Notes: a model not told the origin generated them from the sequence alone. Numbered from the stretch's first letter, positions 16,642 through 25,253 are shown. The stretch is 64,000 bases of DNA from Krasilnikovia cinnamomea (GCF_004217545.1 NZ_SHKY01000001.1:7006001-7070000); one strand, 5' to 3'. Numbers and translations are program-made.

Positions 16642-18549
16642 TTACACGAAGTGGCGTAGTGCCTGCCAGTGCTCACCGGCGTATCTGCGCAGGTCACCTC
16701 GGACGCGTTCGCGTAAACGGTCGTCGTCGAGGCCCTGGAGCACGTTGCGCGGCGCGTCGACTGAGACGGTGCGGGTCACCGCTACGAGACAGTCGATGGT
16801 CGTCCGGTGATCGGCGTACAGCATCGCAATGACGATCTCGCCGAAGCTGGTAAGCCGGTTCTCGATAGCCGACTTGTACCAGGATGGCCCGACGTAGTCG
16901 TCGCGCATCCACCAGCGCCGCAGCAGGTGGATCGTCGCGTTGTAGCGCTTCTGGAGGAGGAGGAAGATCAGGTCTGTCACGGCTGCGCTGTCGTCTGCCC
17001 GTCCGAGGATCAGCTCAAAGTGGCCTGGACCGCGTTCGAGCAGCTGGCAGGCGAGGTCACTGGCTAGCTCGGAGTCTTCCCGCTTCAGCAGACAGAGCAG
17101 GGTGCCGAGGGTCGCTGGAGCGAGCGGTGATTCCTTGATGCTGCGCAACATCAGAATGCTGGTGACAGTGATGCTCGTCGTCGCGAGCACGCGCAGGAGG
17201 CTGCCGCTGGAGTGGGACCACTGCGGCTCGCCGTCGCCGTGGACGACCACGCTGGCGAACAGCATTGAGGCGGTGCCGTAGTCACGCTTGGCAATCCGCG
17301 CGATCACGTCCATGCCGACTTTGGCGTATCGCGGGTCGCCGAGCAGTTCCTCGACGACGTCGCAGGCCGCGGAGAACATCGCAGACCCGTCAACGTCTGT
17401 CATCCAGGGCGGCCGGTTGCCAGGTTCGTACGAGGTTGACACCTGTTCGGAGCGCAGGCGCAGCGCCCGCAGCCTCGGCGTCGTGGAGAGCAGGATCGGC
17501 ACGAGAGGGTCAGGTGAGCGCCCGGTGTAACGCCCCGCTCCCCCGAAGGCAGCCATCAACGTGTCCGCCAGGGACTCCTTGCCGCCGTCGTAGTAGATCC
17601 TGGCGACGTAGTAGGCGGCGTCGGCCACCGCCCGGCCGTGCCACTCCTCCATCCGCTCACGATTCTCGACGTCCGAGGGTCCGCCGCCGGCCTGCAGCCT
17701 TTCTGCTGCCTGGCGCGCGGCATGACAGGCGTACAACGCTGGCAGCAGCAGGCTCTCCGCCTCGAACCCGTGGCTGTTGTAGAGAATGTGCGACAGGTCC
17801 AGAATCAGGCGGGGACGTAGCCGTGCCGTGCCGACCAGCATCTCGCGGCCCTTGTAATGGCCGACCGAAGCGACGAACGAGATGACCTCGGCAGCCCTGC
17901 GAAGATCGTTGTCGGCGACCATGGCCACCGCGGGGACCGCACCGGACGGGTCATCGGGAGCTATCTCGAACAACAACTTGGTCGGATCGATGTTCGACTT
18001 CACCGCCGCGTCCAGGAGCTTGATGACCTGGGGAGCCGTTCGCCAGTCATGCTCGGTCTTCCACGACGTGAAGTCGTCCCTGCCAGGACCGCGCTGAGTC
18101 TCCAGGCGGCCCTCGGCCAGAACAGGCCGGCCGGTGGCCGGCGCGGGGACCGGATCTGTGTCCATCACCTCGGGAACAGTCGGGACCAGGGCGGCTCTCT
18201 GCTCATCTTTGGCCGCGTTCCACAGCCGCTGGAAGCGGGTGACCTCTGCCGACAGGTCGGCCGGACGCTGACCGCCTTCCGGGCCGGTGCTGGTGCACAA
18301 CGCCATCACCATGACCTTGGCCACGTGCCACGTCGGCAGCTTTCTCCAGTGCAGCGCCTTCTGAAAGGTCGTGTGGCTCAGGGTCAGATCCCGACTGTGC
18401 TTCTCGGACAGTTCTTCCGACAGTCTGTGCAGGCGGCGGCAATTCGGCTGATCAGCGCTCTGCCACAACAGCCGCATGGCTGCAAAGTATCTGCCATGTG
18501 CGGGACCCAATTCATGATTGATTTCGTCGTCGGCTCCCCCAGCATTCAC
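16642..18549 (-). CDS. Large protein with N-terminal HTH-like segment, unknown helical body
   Basis: 635 residues from GTG 18549; ATG 18477 (MRLLWQSADQPNCRRLHRLS) is an alternative. Residues ~25-115 resemble the HTH segment that opens many actinobacterial signalling and STAND-like proteins: LSEELSEKHSRDLTLSHTTF, QKALHWRKLPTWHVAKVMVM, then FQRLWNAAKDEQ (the usual W-x-W-like end). The rest (~200-635) is mixed helical with no recognised catalytic motif, nucleotide-binding loop or membrane segment. Codon usage is less GC-extreme than its neighbours, hinting at transfer. A regulator or conflict-system protein is possible, but unproven. Confidence 0.75.
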   Translation of the reverse strand: MNAGGADDEINHELGPAHGRYFAAMRLLWQSADQPNCRRLHRLSEELSEKHSRDLTLSHTTFQKALHWRKLPTWHVAKVMVMALCTSTGPEGGQRPADLSAEVTRFQRLWNAAKDEQRAALVPTVPEVMDTDPVPAPATGRPVLAEGRLETQRGPGRDDFTSWKTEHDWRTAPQVIKLLDAAVKSNIDPTKLLFEIAPDDPSGAVPAVAMVADNDLRRAAEVISFVASVGHYKGREMLVGTARLRPRLILDLSHILYNSHGFEAESLLLPALYACHAARQAAERLQAGGGPSDVENRERMEEWHGRAVADAAYYVARIYYDGGKESLADTLMAAFGGAGRYTGRSPDPLVPILLSTTPRLRALRLRSEQVSTSYEPGNRPPWMTDVDGSAMFSAACDVVEELLGDPRYAKVGMDVIARIAKRDYGTASMLFASVVVHGDGEPQWSHSSGSLLRVLATTSITVTSILMLRSIKESPLAPATLGTLLCLLKREDSELASDLACQLLERGPGHFELILGRADDSAAVTDLIFLLLQKRYNATIHLLRRWWMRDDYVGPSWYKSAIENRLTSFGEIVIAMLYADHRTTIDCLVAVTRTVSVDAPRNVLQGLDDDRLRERVRGDLRRYAGEHWQALRHFV

Positions 18550-18734
18550 GGATCCAAGGAAACGCTAGGCCCAGAAGCCTGTCAAGGCTTGTAAACCTCC
18601 AGGCCCCGAGGTGCCGCAAGTGGCCCAGCGCCCCAGCGTTCAGCTGCCAATCCTCGTCACGATCCGTTGCCGACACTGGCGTTCTGAGAGCGCGCCCAGC
18701 AACGATCGACACGACCAAGAAAGGAGGTTGAACG

Positions 18735-19037
18735 GTGTCGAACATTCCGTGGTGGACCTGGACCGCCCCACTGTGGCCAACGCTAATAATGATGATCTTC
18801 GTTCTCACGGCCGGATGGTTACAGGGCCGCAAGACCGGCCACTACCCCACCCTGCGGGAGTCTGTACAGGCGCTACGCGCACTGAACCCATTTCCCGCGG
18901 TGGAGCGAATCCCGCCCGGCAGCGACCGGCCTGCCACCGATAGCCAGCAGCAGACCGATCACCCGGTACCCGAGAACAGCAGCACATCGCCTCACGAGCA
19001 CTCTGCTGACTCTCAGGCTGACCTAACCTCACGATAA
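18735..19037 (+). CDS. Small membrane-anchored protein (100 aa)
   Basis: GTG 18735 is preceded by AAGGAGG with a 7-nt spacer. One transmembrane helix lies at ~10-30 (WTAPLWPTLIMMIFVLTAGW), followed by a polar, Gln/Ser/Pro-rich cytoplasmic or exported tail. No family was recognised. It is divergent from the large HTH gene, with a 185-bp gap that would hold both promoters. Confidence 0.6.
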   Translation: MSNIPWWTWTAPLWPTLIMMIFVLTAGWLQGRKTGHYPTLRESVQALRALNPFPAVERIPPGSDRPATDSQQQTDHPVPENSSTSPHEHSADSQADLTSR

Positions 19038-19169
19038 GGGCTCGACGAGCAGGGAGTCGACAGTCTGTCATTCAGATGGCGGCAGCCGCACTCCCTGCTC
19101 GGCGGCCTCAGCAGGGGCAACGCCCGGCGGGACAACCCATCGGCCCCCCGCTCCCAGCCAAGCGGAGCT

Positions 19170-19296
19170 GACCGGAATACGTCGGAAACCTGCCGTACGG
19201 CGGTGAATCCGCTGGGTCAGCGGTCGGTGAGGAGGCTGTTGATCGCGGCTTCGCGGTCGTCGTCGGTGGGCAAGCTGTACGCCCGGGTGGTTTCGA
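19170..19296 (-). repeat. Direct repeat copy B: tyrosine-recombinase 3' end plus flank
   Basis: This copy matches 322-447 in the same orientation. It includes the last ~26 codons of the recombinase remnant (ETTRAYSLPTDDDREAAINS onward), the stop at 19217-19219 and about 47 bp beyond it. The two copies bracket ~18.8 kb. Confidence 0.7.
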
Positions 19297-19421
19297 GCCG
19301 AGCAGGCCCCCATGAGTTCGGCGACCAGGACGATGTCGTGGCCTTCGCGGACCAGGCGGGTGCCGAAGGTGTGGCGCAGGACGTGGCCGCCGGTGAAGAT
19401 GCTGTGGAGGATGACGGGCAA
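19217..19421 (-). pseudogene. Tyrosine recombinase 3' remnant with frameshift
   Basis: The frame carries the box-II motif HVLRHTFGTRLVREGHDIVL then VAELMG. A 1-nt shift then falls where LLGH-type residues should lead into the active-site tail. After the shift the sequence reads ETTRAYSLPTDDDREAAINS to TGA 19217. The N-terminal three quarters of the enzyme are missing. It is a broken integrase unrelated in sequence detail to the intact recombinase at 3241. Confidence 0.75.
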
Positions 19422-19511
19422 TCATCGGCCTCGGACAGCTGGCGGCTGGTCGGTGGGCGCAGCGGAGACGAGCAGATACATGTCCTCGACGGTGATGTCG
19501 GGGTGGATCAG
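19422..19511 (-). pseudogene. TetR-regulator C-terminal scrap
   Basis: About 30 codons reading RLIHPDITVEDMYLLVSAAP then TDQPPAVRGR and stop. This resembles the C-terminal ligand domain end of TetR regulators. An in-frame stop lies just upstream, and the piece is fused against the recombinase remnant. It is a small decay fragment. Confidence 0.4.
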
Positions 19512-19518
19512 ACGTCAG

Positions 19519-19550
19519 CCGAGCCCCGGCCGGATCTGGCCGGGGCTCGG
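19519..19550 (-). terminator. Terminator of the S1 protease gene
   Basis: Perfect 13-bp GC-rich arms (19519-19531 and 19538-19550) around a 6-nt loop, 34 bp beyond the protease stop. Confidence 0.7.
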
Positions 19551-19583
19551 TGATGTGTATCGGTCATGCCGTCGCGTCGGTGG

Positions 19584-20846
19584 TTACCGCAGCGTCGCCC
19601 CGTGCCTTGCCAGCGCCTGATTGACGTCGGCGTACCAGATCCGCCATGCGCAGATCCGCCCCTGCTCTCCGACGCACGGGACACGGGTGGCGTCGTCGCC
19701 GGCGGAGATCGTGCCGTTGGCGTTGAGCACGCTCCAGTTCGGACCCGTCAGCGAGATGACCGGGCCACCGCTGTCGCCCTGGCCTGCGGCGCTGGTGTGC
19801 TGGACCTGCTCGGCGCGCACGAGCGGACCCATCAGGCCGGCAGTGGTGAAGATGAACTCGTCCACCGCTGCGACCGCGACGTCGCAGATGTCGCCGGAGT
19901 AGGCGCCGAGCGTGCACATGTAGTCGCCGACGAAGTTCGCCGAGGTGCCGGCGACCGGCTGGGAAGTCGACGCGGTCGAGTTGCCGCCGTAGACGCGGCC
20001 CTGGGTGGCGGTGCGGATGAGCATCGTGTCGGCCTGGGCGGAGTGCTGCTCGCCCAGCCCGACGAAGGTGGTGGAGTTGCCGTTGACGAACGGGACCATG
20101 TTGGCGCCGCAGTGCGCCGCGGTCAGCATGGCGGACGCACCCCCGCTGTTGACGCCGAAGCCGGTGGAGCAGCCACCGCCGGTGTGGGTGTTGAGAATCC
20201 GCGCCCCGCCCCAGAACGGTGAGGTGTCGGCGACGCGGGAATACAGCGCGCGGGCCGGGCGCTCCGTGGTGACCGCGAGCTGCATGTCACCGGCGATCGC
20301 AGCGAGTCGCGCGTCCTTCCCCTGCTCGGCGACCCCGACCTGCAGGGCGCTGCCGTCCACCGGCACGCCGACCCGCAGCACGGATCGGTCGCCGCTGGCC
20401 TGCGTCTCGCGGACGAGCCGCTTGGCGGCGTCGAGCAGCTGCCGGCGTGAGTACGGGGCGGATCGAACCTCGACCGGGGCCCGTTCACGCTGGCTGGCGA
20501 CGAGTCGTTTGACGTCGCGGGGAAGCGCGCCGTGCCAGTACAGGGTGACCGACCGGCGGTTGGAGTTGATCTCGATGCCGGTGTAGCCGTGCCGTCGCCC
20601 GTCGCCCGTGCCGGTCCGAAGCTGGCCGGCCACGTGCCGCAGACCGTCCAGGACCTGCTGGAACTCGCGCTGGGTCCGGTACCCGTCGGGCAGCGCGTAG
20701 GTGAGGCGGCTGCTTGCGTCGGGGCTGGGATCCTTTCCCTCGTCAGCCGCGGCGGCGGACCCGCCGCCGCTCAGGGCGACGCAGAACACGGCGGATGCCG
20801 CGATGAAGCCGGCTGCCCGCCGACGTAGTGATGCCGTTCGACTCAT
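19584..20846 (-). CDS. Secreted trypsin-like (S1) serine protease
   Basis: 420 residues from ATG 20846, with AAGGAGA 5-6 nt upstream. The signal peptide is MSRTASLRRRAAGFIAASAV, with cleavage likely after SAAAA. A propeptide-like region spans ~45-210. The protease domain has the triad His in MLTAAHCGANM, Asp in SAQADTMLIRTA and Ser in AAGQGDSGGPVIS. Cys pairs flank His (GGGCSTGFG...AHC). The layout resembles streptogrisin-type enzymes that mature from a zymogen outside the cell. It has its own terminator and is divergent from 21105. Confidence 0.92.
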   Translation of the reverse strand: MSRTASLRRRAAGFIAASAVFCVALSGGGSAAAADEGKDPSPDASSRLTYALPDGYRTQREFQQVLDGLRHVAGQLRTGTGDGRRHGYTGIEINSNRRSVTLYWHGALPRDVKRLVASQRERAPVEVRSAPYSRRQLLDAAKRLVRETQASGDRSVLRVGVPVDGSALQVGVAEQGKDARLAAIAGDMQLAVTTERPARALYSRVADTSPFWGGARILNTHTGGGCSTGFGVNSGGASAMLTAAHCGANMVPFVNGNSTTFVGLGEQHSAQADTMLIRTATQGRVYGGNSTASTSQPVAGTSANFVGDYMCTLGAYSGDICDVAVAAVDEFIFTTAGLMGPLVRAEQVQHTSAAGQGDSGGPVISLTGPNWSVLNANGTISAGDDATRVPCVGEQGRICAWRIWYADVNQALARHGATLR

Positions 20847-21024
20847 GATCGTCTCCTTTTCGGTGCGGACCTTGGCGGTCCGTGACACGTTGAGGTTGCC
20901 GGTGTGCGGGGTGCGCCGTCGTCCGCCGTGGGCCCGACCGGGGCGGTACACCGGGAGTCGGACGCGCGCCGGGCCGAGTCGTGCTATCGCGGCGTATGCG
21001 CAGAGTCGGGTATCCGCAACAACG

Positions 21025-21068
21025 CCCAGCTCGGACCCCAACGGGTGTGTGATGGGGTCCGAGCTGGG
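21025..21068. other. 15-bp stem-loop upstream of 21105
   Basis: Perfect arms at 21025-21039 and 21054-21068 with a 14-nt loop. It lies 37 bp before the start of the 21105 gene and between divergent genes. It may be a 5'-UTR stem-loop, an attenuator or an operator. Confidence 0.6.
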
Positions 21069-21104
21069 GGCCTCCCGGTCGCGTGACCGTGAGGAGACAA
21101 CCAC

Positions 21105-21683
21105 ATGCCAGCAGATCAGACCTTTCCCGACGTGGTGGTGTCAGTGCAGGCCACCGGAGCCGAGCAGGACCCGGCGCGGGGGCACCTGAGCGCCGGCTTG
21201 CTAACCGGCCCCGACACAGTCCTGGTCATCGACCCCGATCAGGCGCTGCTCGATCCGGCCCGCGGATTCGAGGCGCTGGTCATTCCGGTGGAGCTGGCGG
21301 CCGACTCGCCGATCGAGCGCATCCGGGTCGTCGGCGTCGACGCCATGCGACCCGCCGAGTCGGAACGGCTCACCAGCCTGGTCCTGCGGCTGGCCCACCC
21401 TTCGGAGCACCAGCCGACCGTCGGCGCCTTCGACGGCCGCCGGTTGCGCGAGGAACTGGTCGCCCACGGCGACCTGCTCACCGCCCTCGTGAACCTCGGC
21501 GCGGTGCAGGCCGGTGCGGGCACCGTACCCGCGGACCTGCTGCTCACCGTCGCCGGTGTCGAGGCCCGGCAGCGCCAGCACCGTATGCGGGTGCACACGT
21601 ACCGACGTCCGGGCGACGACTCGTTCGACATCTGCGACTATGTCCCTTGCTGCGAGCCGTGCCCACCGCGGTTGCGCCGCTAG
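21105..21683 (+). CDS. Unrecognised protein (192 aa) leading a two-component operon
   Basis: ATG 21105. The N-terminal part reads like a beta-rich domain (PDTVLVIDPDQALLDPARGF, FEALVIPVELAADSPIERIR), suggestive of a protease-like or trypsin-inhibitor-like fold but without a triad. The C-terminus ends in a Cys cluster, FDICDYVPCCEPCPPRLRR, with four Cys in ~12 residues, a possible metal or disulfide site. There is no signal peptide. It ends 6 bp before the histidine kinase, so it is probably cotranscribed and may be an input or target of that system. No family was recognised. Confidence 0.65.
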   Translation: MPADQTFPDVVVSVQATGAEQDPARGHLSAGLLTGPDTVLVIDPDQALLDPARGFEALVIPVELAADSPIERIRVVGVDAMRPAESERLTSLVLRLAHPSEHQPTVGAFDGRRLREELVAHGDLLTALVNLGAVQAGAGTVPADLLLTVAGVEARQRQHRMRVHTYRRPGDDSFDICDYVPCCEPCPPRLRR

Positions 21684-21689
21684 GACGAC

Positions 21690-22886
21690 GTGATGAGGCG
21701 GCTCGCATCCGGGCCCGACATACTGCTGTTGGCCGCCGTCTGGATCGTCGATGTCGCGGTCTTCTCAACGCTGCTGAACCGTTCCGACAGCCCGTCGGGG
21801 CTGCTGCGGGCGCCGGTCGTCGTCGGCTACGCCGCGGTGGGCGCAGCCGCGCTGCTCCTGCGCCGAAGTCACCCGGTGTGGGTGTTCGCCGCCGTGTGGC
21901 TGCACAGCTGCGCCGCCAACCTGCTGCCGCTGGGCGTGCATCCAACAGCAGGGGTACTGGTGGCCCTCTACACCGTCACGGCTTCCCGCGGCGAAGCTGT
22001 CGGCGCGTTGGCGATGGTCGCCGGGTTCGTACCCCTGGGCCTTACGGTCGCCGCCGAGGTGAGGGCGGCGGCCGCGGACGAACGGATCACGATCCTCACG
22101 GCCAACGCGATCTTCTTCACGGTGGTCGGTCTGCTGGTGTGGGGTCTCGGCCGGTGGGTACGCGCCAACCGGGAGCACGCGCGGGAGCTGGAGCGCCGCC
22201 GGCTGGCCGAGGCGGATGCGGCGGTTGCGGTCGAGCGCCGCCGGATCGCGCGCGAACTGCACGACATCGTCGCGCACGCGGTGACGGTGATGGTGCTCCA
22301 GGCCGGTGGAGCCCAGCAGATACTGGGCACCGACGCCGCTCGTGCGCTGCGGACGCTGCGGCAGATCGAGGACCTCGGCCGGGAGGCGATGGGTGAACTG
22401 CGCCGGCTGCTCCTCGTACTGCGACCCTCCGCCGGTGATGAGGCCCAGCAGCCGGTTGACGGTCACCAGCCGGGACTCGACGACGTCGACCGACTCGTCG
22501 GGACGTTTCGGGAGGCGTCGTTGCCGGTACGGCTGGGAGTGTGCGGCGCGGCGCGGCGGATGGACCGCAGCACCGACCTCACGGCATATCGGGTAGTCCA
22601 GGAAGCGCTGACCAACGTCATGAAACACGCCGGGCCGGGCACCCGAACCCGCGTCGAGCTGAACTGGGCGGACGCGTTGTCGATCCGGGTCACCGACGAC
22701 GGGGGTTCGCCGCCGCGCCGGGCATCGGCACCGTCGGCCGGGCACGGGCTGCTCGGACTGCAAGAGCGGGTCGACGTCGTGGGCGGGACACTCACCGCCG
22801 GCCCCACCCGCGACGGCGGCTTCGAGGTCAACGCGGCGCTGCCGGTACCGACGACGGAACCCGACAGGGCCAGGAGCGGCGGATGA
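21690..22886 (+). CDS. Sensor histidine kinase (NarL-type, HisKA_3)
   Basis: 398 residues, GTG 21690 or the next codon ATG 21693. Four to five membrane helices lie in ~10-165. The HisKA_3 domain carries the phospho-His in RRRIARELHDIVAHAVTVMV. HATPase_c motifs are EALTNVMKHAGPGTRTRVEL (N box) and VTDDGGSPPRRASAPSAGHG (G box). There is no large sensor domain, so it may sense through its membrane segment. It overlaps the response regulator by 4 bp. Confidence 0.92.
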   Translation: MMRRLASGPDILLLAAVWIVDVAVFSTLLNRSDSPSGLLRAPVVVGYAAVGAAALLLRRSHPVWVFAAVWLHSCAANLLPLGVHPTAGVLVALYTVTASRGEAVGALAMVAGFVPLGLTVAAEVRAAAADERITILTANAIFFTVVGLLVWGLGRWVRANREHARELERRRLAEADAAVAVERRRIARELHDIVAHAVTVMVLQAGGAQQILGTDAARALRTLRQIEDLGREAMGELRRLLLVLRPSAGDEAQQPVDGHQPGLDDVDRLVGTFREASLPVRLGVCGAARRMDRSTDLTAYRVVQEALTNVMKHAGPGTRTRVELNWADALSIRVTDDGGSPPRRASAPSAGHGLLGLQERVDVVGGTLTAGPTRDGGFEVNAALPVPTTEPDRARSGG

Positions 22887-23590
22887 CCACCCCGCTGCGG
22901 ATCCTGGTGGCAGACGACGAACCGCTGGTGCGTTCCGGGATCGACATGCTGGTCAGCGCCGAGCCGGGCATCGATGTCATCGGAGAGGCGGCCGACGGCG
23001 CGCAGGCGGTCCTGCTGGCCCGGCAACTGCGACCCGATGTCGTTCTCATGGATGTCCGGATGCCCGGCATGGACGGCGTGGAGGCAACCCGCCAGATCAC
23101 CGCCGACACCTTCGCACCGGCGGGCCCTTTCGTCACGGTGCTGGTCCTCAGCACGTACAACCACGACGACTCGGTCTACGCAGCATTGCGGGCCGGCGCG
23201 TCCGGCTTCCTGCTCAAGGACGCCGCCCGCAGCGAATTGATCCGAGCGGTACGCGCCGTCGCGGCCGGCGACGGCTGGCTGGACCCCGCGGTGACCAAGG
23301 GCCTCCTCACCGAGTTCGCCGCCCGGCCGCAGCCGCAGCGACCGACCCCGGCCGAGCTGACCCAGCTCACCCCAAGAGAGCACGATGTCCTTCTCCTCGT
23401 GGCGCACGGCTTGTCCAATCCGGAGATCGCCGGCCGCCTCTTCATCGGTGAGGCGACGGTGAAGACCCACCTGGGCCGGATCTACACCAAGCTCGACCTG
23501 CGCGACCGTGCCCAAGCCGTGGTCGCCGCCTACCGGGCTGGGCTCATCACGCCAGAGCCCAGCCCGGTCCCACCCGGCCGAAGACTGTGA
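22883..23590 (+). CDS. NarL/FixJ-family response regulator
   Basis: 235 residues from ATG 22883. The receiver domain spans ~1-125, with acidic pair DDEP, phospho-Asp in PDVVLMDVRMPGMDG, the conserved Thr/Ser region VLVLSTY and Lys in FLLKDAARSELI. A LuxR-type HTH spans ~165-225 (LTPREHDVLLLVAHGLSNPE, IAGRLFIGEATVKTHLGRIY). It is partnered with the overlapping kinase. Targets are unknown; the divergent protease gene is one candidate. Confidence 0.93.
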   Translation: MTTPLRILVADDEPLVRSGIDMLVSAEPGIDVIGEAADGAQAVLLARQLRPDVVLMDVRMPGMDGVEATRQITADTFAPAGPFVTVLVLSTYNHDDSVYAALRAGASGFLLKDAARSELIRAVRAVAAGDGWLDPAVTKGLLTEFAARPQPQRPTPAELTQLTPREHDVLLLVAHGLSNPEIAGRLFIGEATVKTHLGRIYTKLDLRDRAQAVVAAYRAGLITPEPSPVPPGRRL

Positions 23591-23882
23591 GCCGCCGAGA
23601 GCCGGGACGAGCGTCTACGGTCAGCTGGGCGGCGGCGTGCGGTTTGCGTCACGGTTACGCCAGGGCGAACGCCGTGCGCCCACGTGATCGCTGGGTAAGT
23701 GACATGCGCGTCCGAGGGGCGGATGCCTGGCGAGGCTCCGGTGGCTGCTGATCCGGTTTGCCGATCAGTAGCCGTCACGGCACGCTGTTTCGGCCGAACA
23801 GGCGTACGATGGAGGTATCCCGGAATCGACGACATCCGTCCCTGAGGTGCCCGCCACACCGGCCCACCGCTCAGGGGATGTC

Positions 23883-24230
23883 ATGTTCGACAACCGGCAC
23901 CGCACCCGAATCCCATCTGCTCATACCACGGCCTCGCCTTTGCAGGCCGAGGGCTTCGCGCCCACGGCGTCGCCGACGGGTCGGGTGCCCCGCACTCGCG
24001 CGGGTTCGACGTGGTCCGGCATCTGTGCCGCCGCGTTGCTGTCCGTGGTGCTGATCGTCTTCATCGGGCAGAACACCCGTAGCGTGCAGGTCAATTTCCT
24101 GGGAATGGGCGGCAGCCTGCCGCTGGCCCTGGCGCTGCTGATCGCTGCCGTCGGCGCGGCGGTCCTGACCATGGTGGTCGGCACGGTCCGGATCGCCGAG
24201 CTACGCCGCCTGTCCAACCAGCGTCGCTAA
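23883..24230 (+). CDS. LapA-domain membrane protein (DUF1049)
   Basis: 115 residues from ATG 23883. A polar N-terminal ~45 residues is followed by two transmembrane helices: GICAAALLSVVLIVFIGQNT and PLALALLIAAVGAAVLTMVV. The loop between reads RSVQVNFLGMGG, the signature NT..V.v.Fl of LapA. In E. coli LapA works with LapB in lipopolysaccharide control. In Gram-positive actinobacteria the role is unknown. Confidence 0.8.
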   Translation: MFDNRHRTRIPSAHTTASPLQAEGFAPTASPTGRVPRTRAGSTWSGICAAALLSVVLIVFIGQNTRSVQVNFLGMGGSLPLALALLIAAVGAAVLTMVVGTVRIAELRRLSNQRR

Positions 24231-24290
24231 CCAGACCAGCGTCGCTAGACCGACACCCGGGTACGACACCCCGAGGTTCGGCACCCCTTT

Positions 24291-24430
24291 AGACCACCAC
24301 ACCCCCCACCAGCCCGCCGCCGGTTTCGACCCGCGGGTGAACATCGGCGGCGGGCGAAAGGAGTCGACCATGAACGTCACGACTACCGACGCGCGCACGA
24401 CCATCGTCTCGGTGACGCCGCCATCCGTAC
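24291..24430 (+). repeat. Leader-plus-start repeat, copy 1
   Basis: About 140 bp strongly similar to 24607-24744. It includes a GC hairpin (GCCCGCCGCC pairing with GGCGGCGGGC), the ribosome site AAAGGAGTCGACC and the first ~20 codons. It covers the start of the 63-aa ORF at 24370. Confidence 0.8.
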
Positions 24431-24561
24431 TCATGGCCAAAGGTCGCTGGCGCAACCCACGCACCGCCGGCCGCTTCGTCAAACCCGGCGGCGCCGCCGT
24501 CGCCGCGGCGGACCGGGCTACTCGACGTCGCCTTGCCAAGACGCTCATGATCCCGCACTAG
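24370..24561 (+). CDS. Small basic protein sharing its N-terminus with the DUF5994 protein
   Basis: 63 residues from ATG 24370, with AAAGGAG 7 nt upstream. The first 20 residues (MNVTTTDARTTIVSVTPPSV) are nearly the same as the next gene. After that it diverges into a short basic region (GRWRNPRTAGRFVKPGGAAV) ending KTLMIPH. It could be a truncated DUF5994 duplicate fused to unrelated sequence, or a real small protein using a copied leader. Confidence 0.55.
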   Translation: MNVTTTDARTTIVSVTPPSVLMAKGRWRNPRTAGRFVKPGGAAVAAADRATRRRLAKTLMIPH

Positions 24562-24606
24562 ATCAACGTGGCGGCTCATCGCACGTGCGTTAGCAACGCC
24601 CTCTTT

Positions 24607-24744
24607 GGACCAGCACACACCCGCCAGCCCGCCGCCGGTTTCGGCCCGCGGGTGACATCGGCGGCGGGCGGAAGGAGTCGACCATGAACGTCACAACTGC
24701 CGACGCACGCATGACCATCGTCTCGATGACACCACCGTCCGTCC
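24607..24744 (+). repeat. Leader-plus-start repeat, copy 2
   Basis: The second copy of the hairpin, GAAGGAGTCGACC and first ~20 codons, here leading the DUF5994 gene. It is about 316 bp downstream of copy 1. Confidence 0.8.
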
Positions 24745-25253
24745 CGCGGCTGCGCCTGGAACCCACCGGCTCCCGACGCACCCTGCTCGACGGCGCCTGG
24801 TGGCCACGCAGCACCGATCCCGTCGCCGAACTACCCGGCCTAGTCCTAGCCATCGACAAGATTCGCGGCCCGGTCACCCGGCTCGTGCTGGCAGCCGCCG
24901 GCTGGGACAGCCATCCCCGCCGCCTCGGCGTGCACGGCAGGGTGCTCCGGCTGGGCTACTTCACCAGCCAACCGCGCGATCTGCTGACCGCGATCTGCGA
25001 CCGCAACGAACGCGTCGATCTGCTCGTGGTCGCACCCGACACCGCAAGCGGCACCGCCGACGCGGCGATGATCCTGGCCGCCACCACCACCAACCTCGTC
25101 CACGCCCAGAACATCATCCTCGCGGTCAGCGCACCCGCCTCTCGGGCAGCCGTCGGCGACGCAGCCGAAGACGCGTGGGAAACCGACGGCGGACGGCTTG
25201 GTCGCGTCCCGGCACCGCGCAGGGTGCCCGAGCCGGCCGGGTGTGACCGATGA
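24684..25253 (+). CDS. DUF5994-family protein
   Basis: 189 residues from ATG 24684. Family features are LRLEPTGSRRTLLDGAWWPR followed by STDPVAELPGLVLAIDKIRG, then WDSHPRRLGVHGRVLRLGYF and VDLLVVAPDTASGTADAAMI. DUF5994 is an actinobacterial family of unknown function, often multi-copy. The 5' hairpin directly upstream of the ribosome site may control translation. It overlaps the nitroreductase gene by 4 bp (ATGA). Confidence 0.85.
   Translation: MNVTTADARMTIVSMTPPSVPRLRLEPTGSRRTLLDGAWWPRSTDPVAELPGLVLAIDKIRGPVTRLVLAAAGWDSHPRRLGVHGRVLRLGYFTSQPRDLLTAICDRNERVDLLVVAPDTASGTADAAMILAATTTNLVHAQNIILAVSAPASRAAVGDAAEDAWETDGGRLGRVPAPRRVPEPAGCDR

Noticed and set aside
23591-23882. Possible short gene between the response regulator and the LapA gene
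   Set aside because: Frames here lack coding character; the 292 bp were taken as promoter space.
24300-24740. Possible CRISPR-like repeat unit
   Set aside because: Only two copies, unequal content, and they include coding starts; no spacer array.
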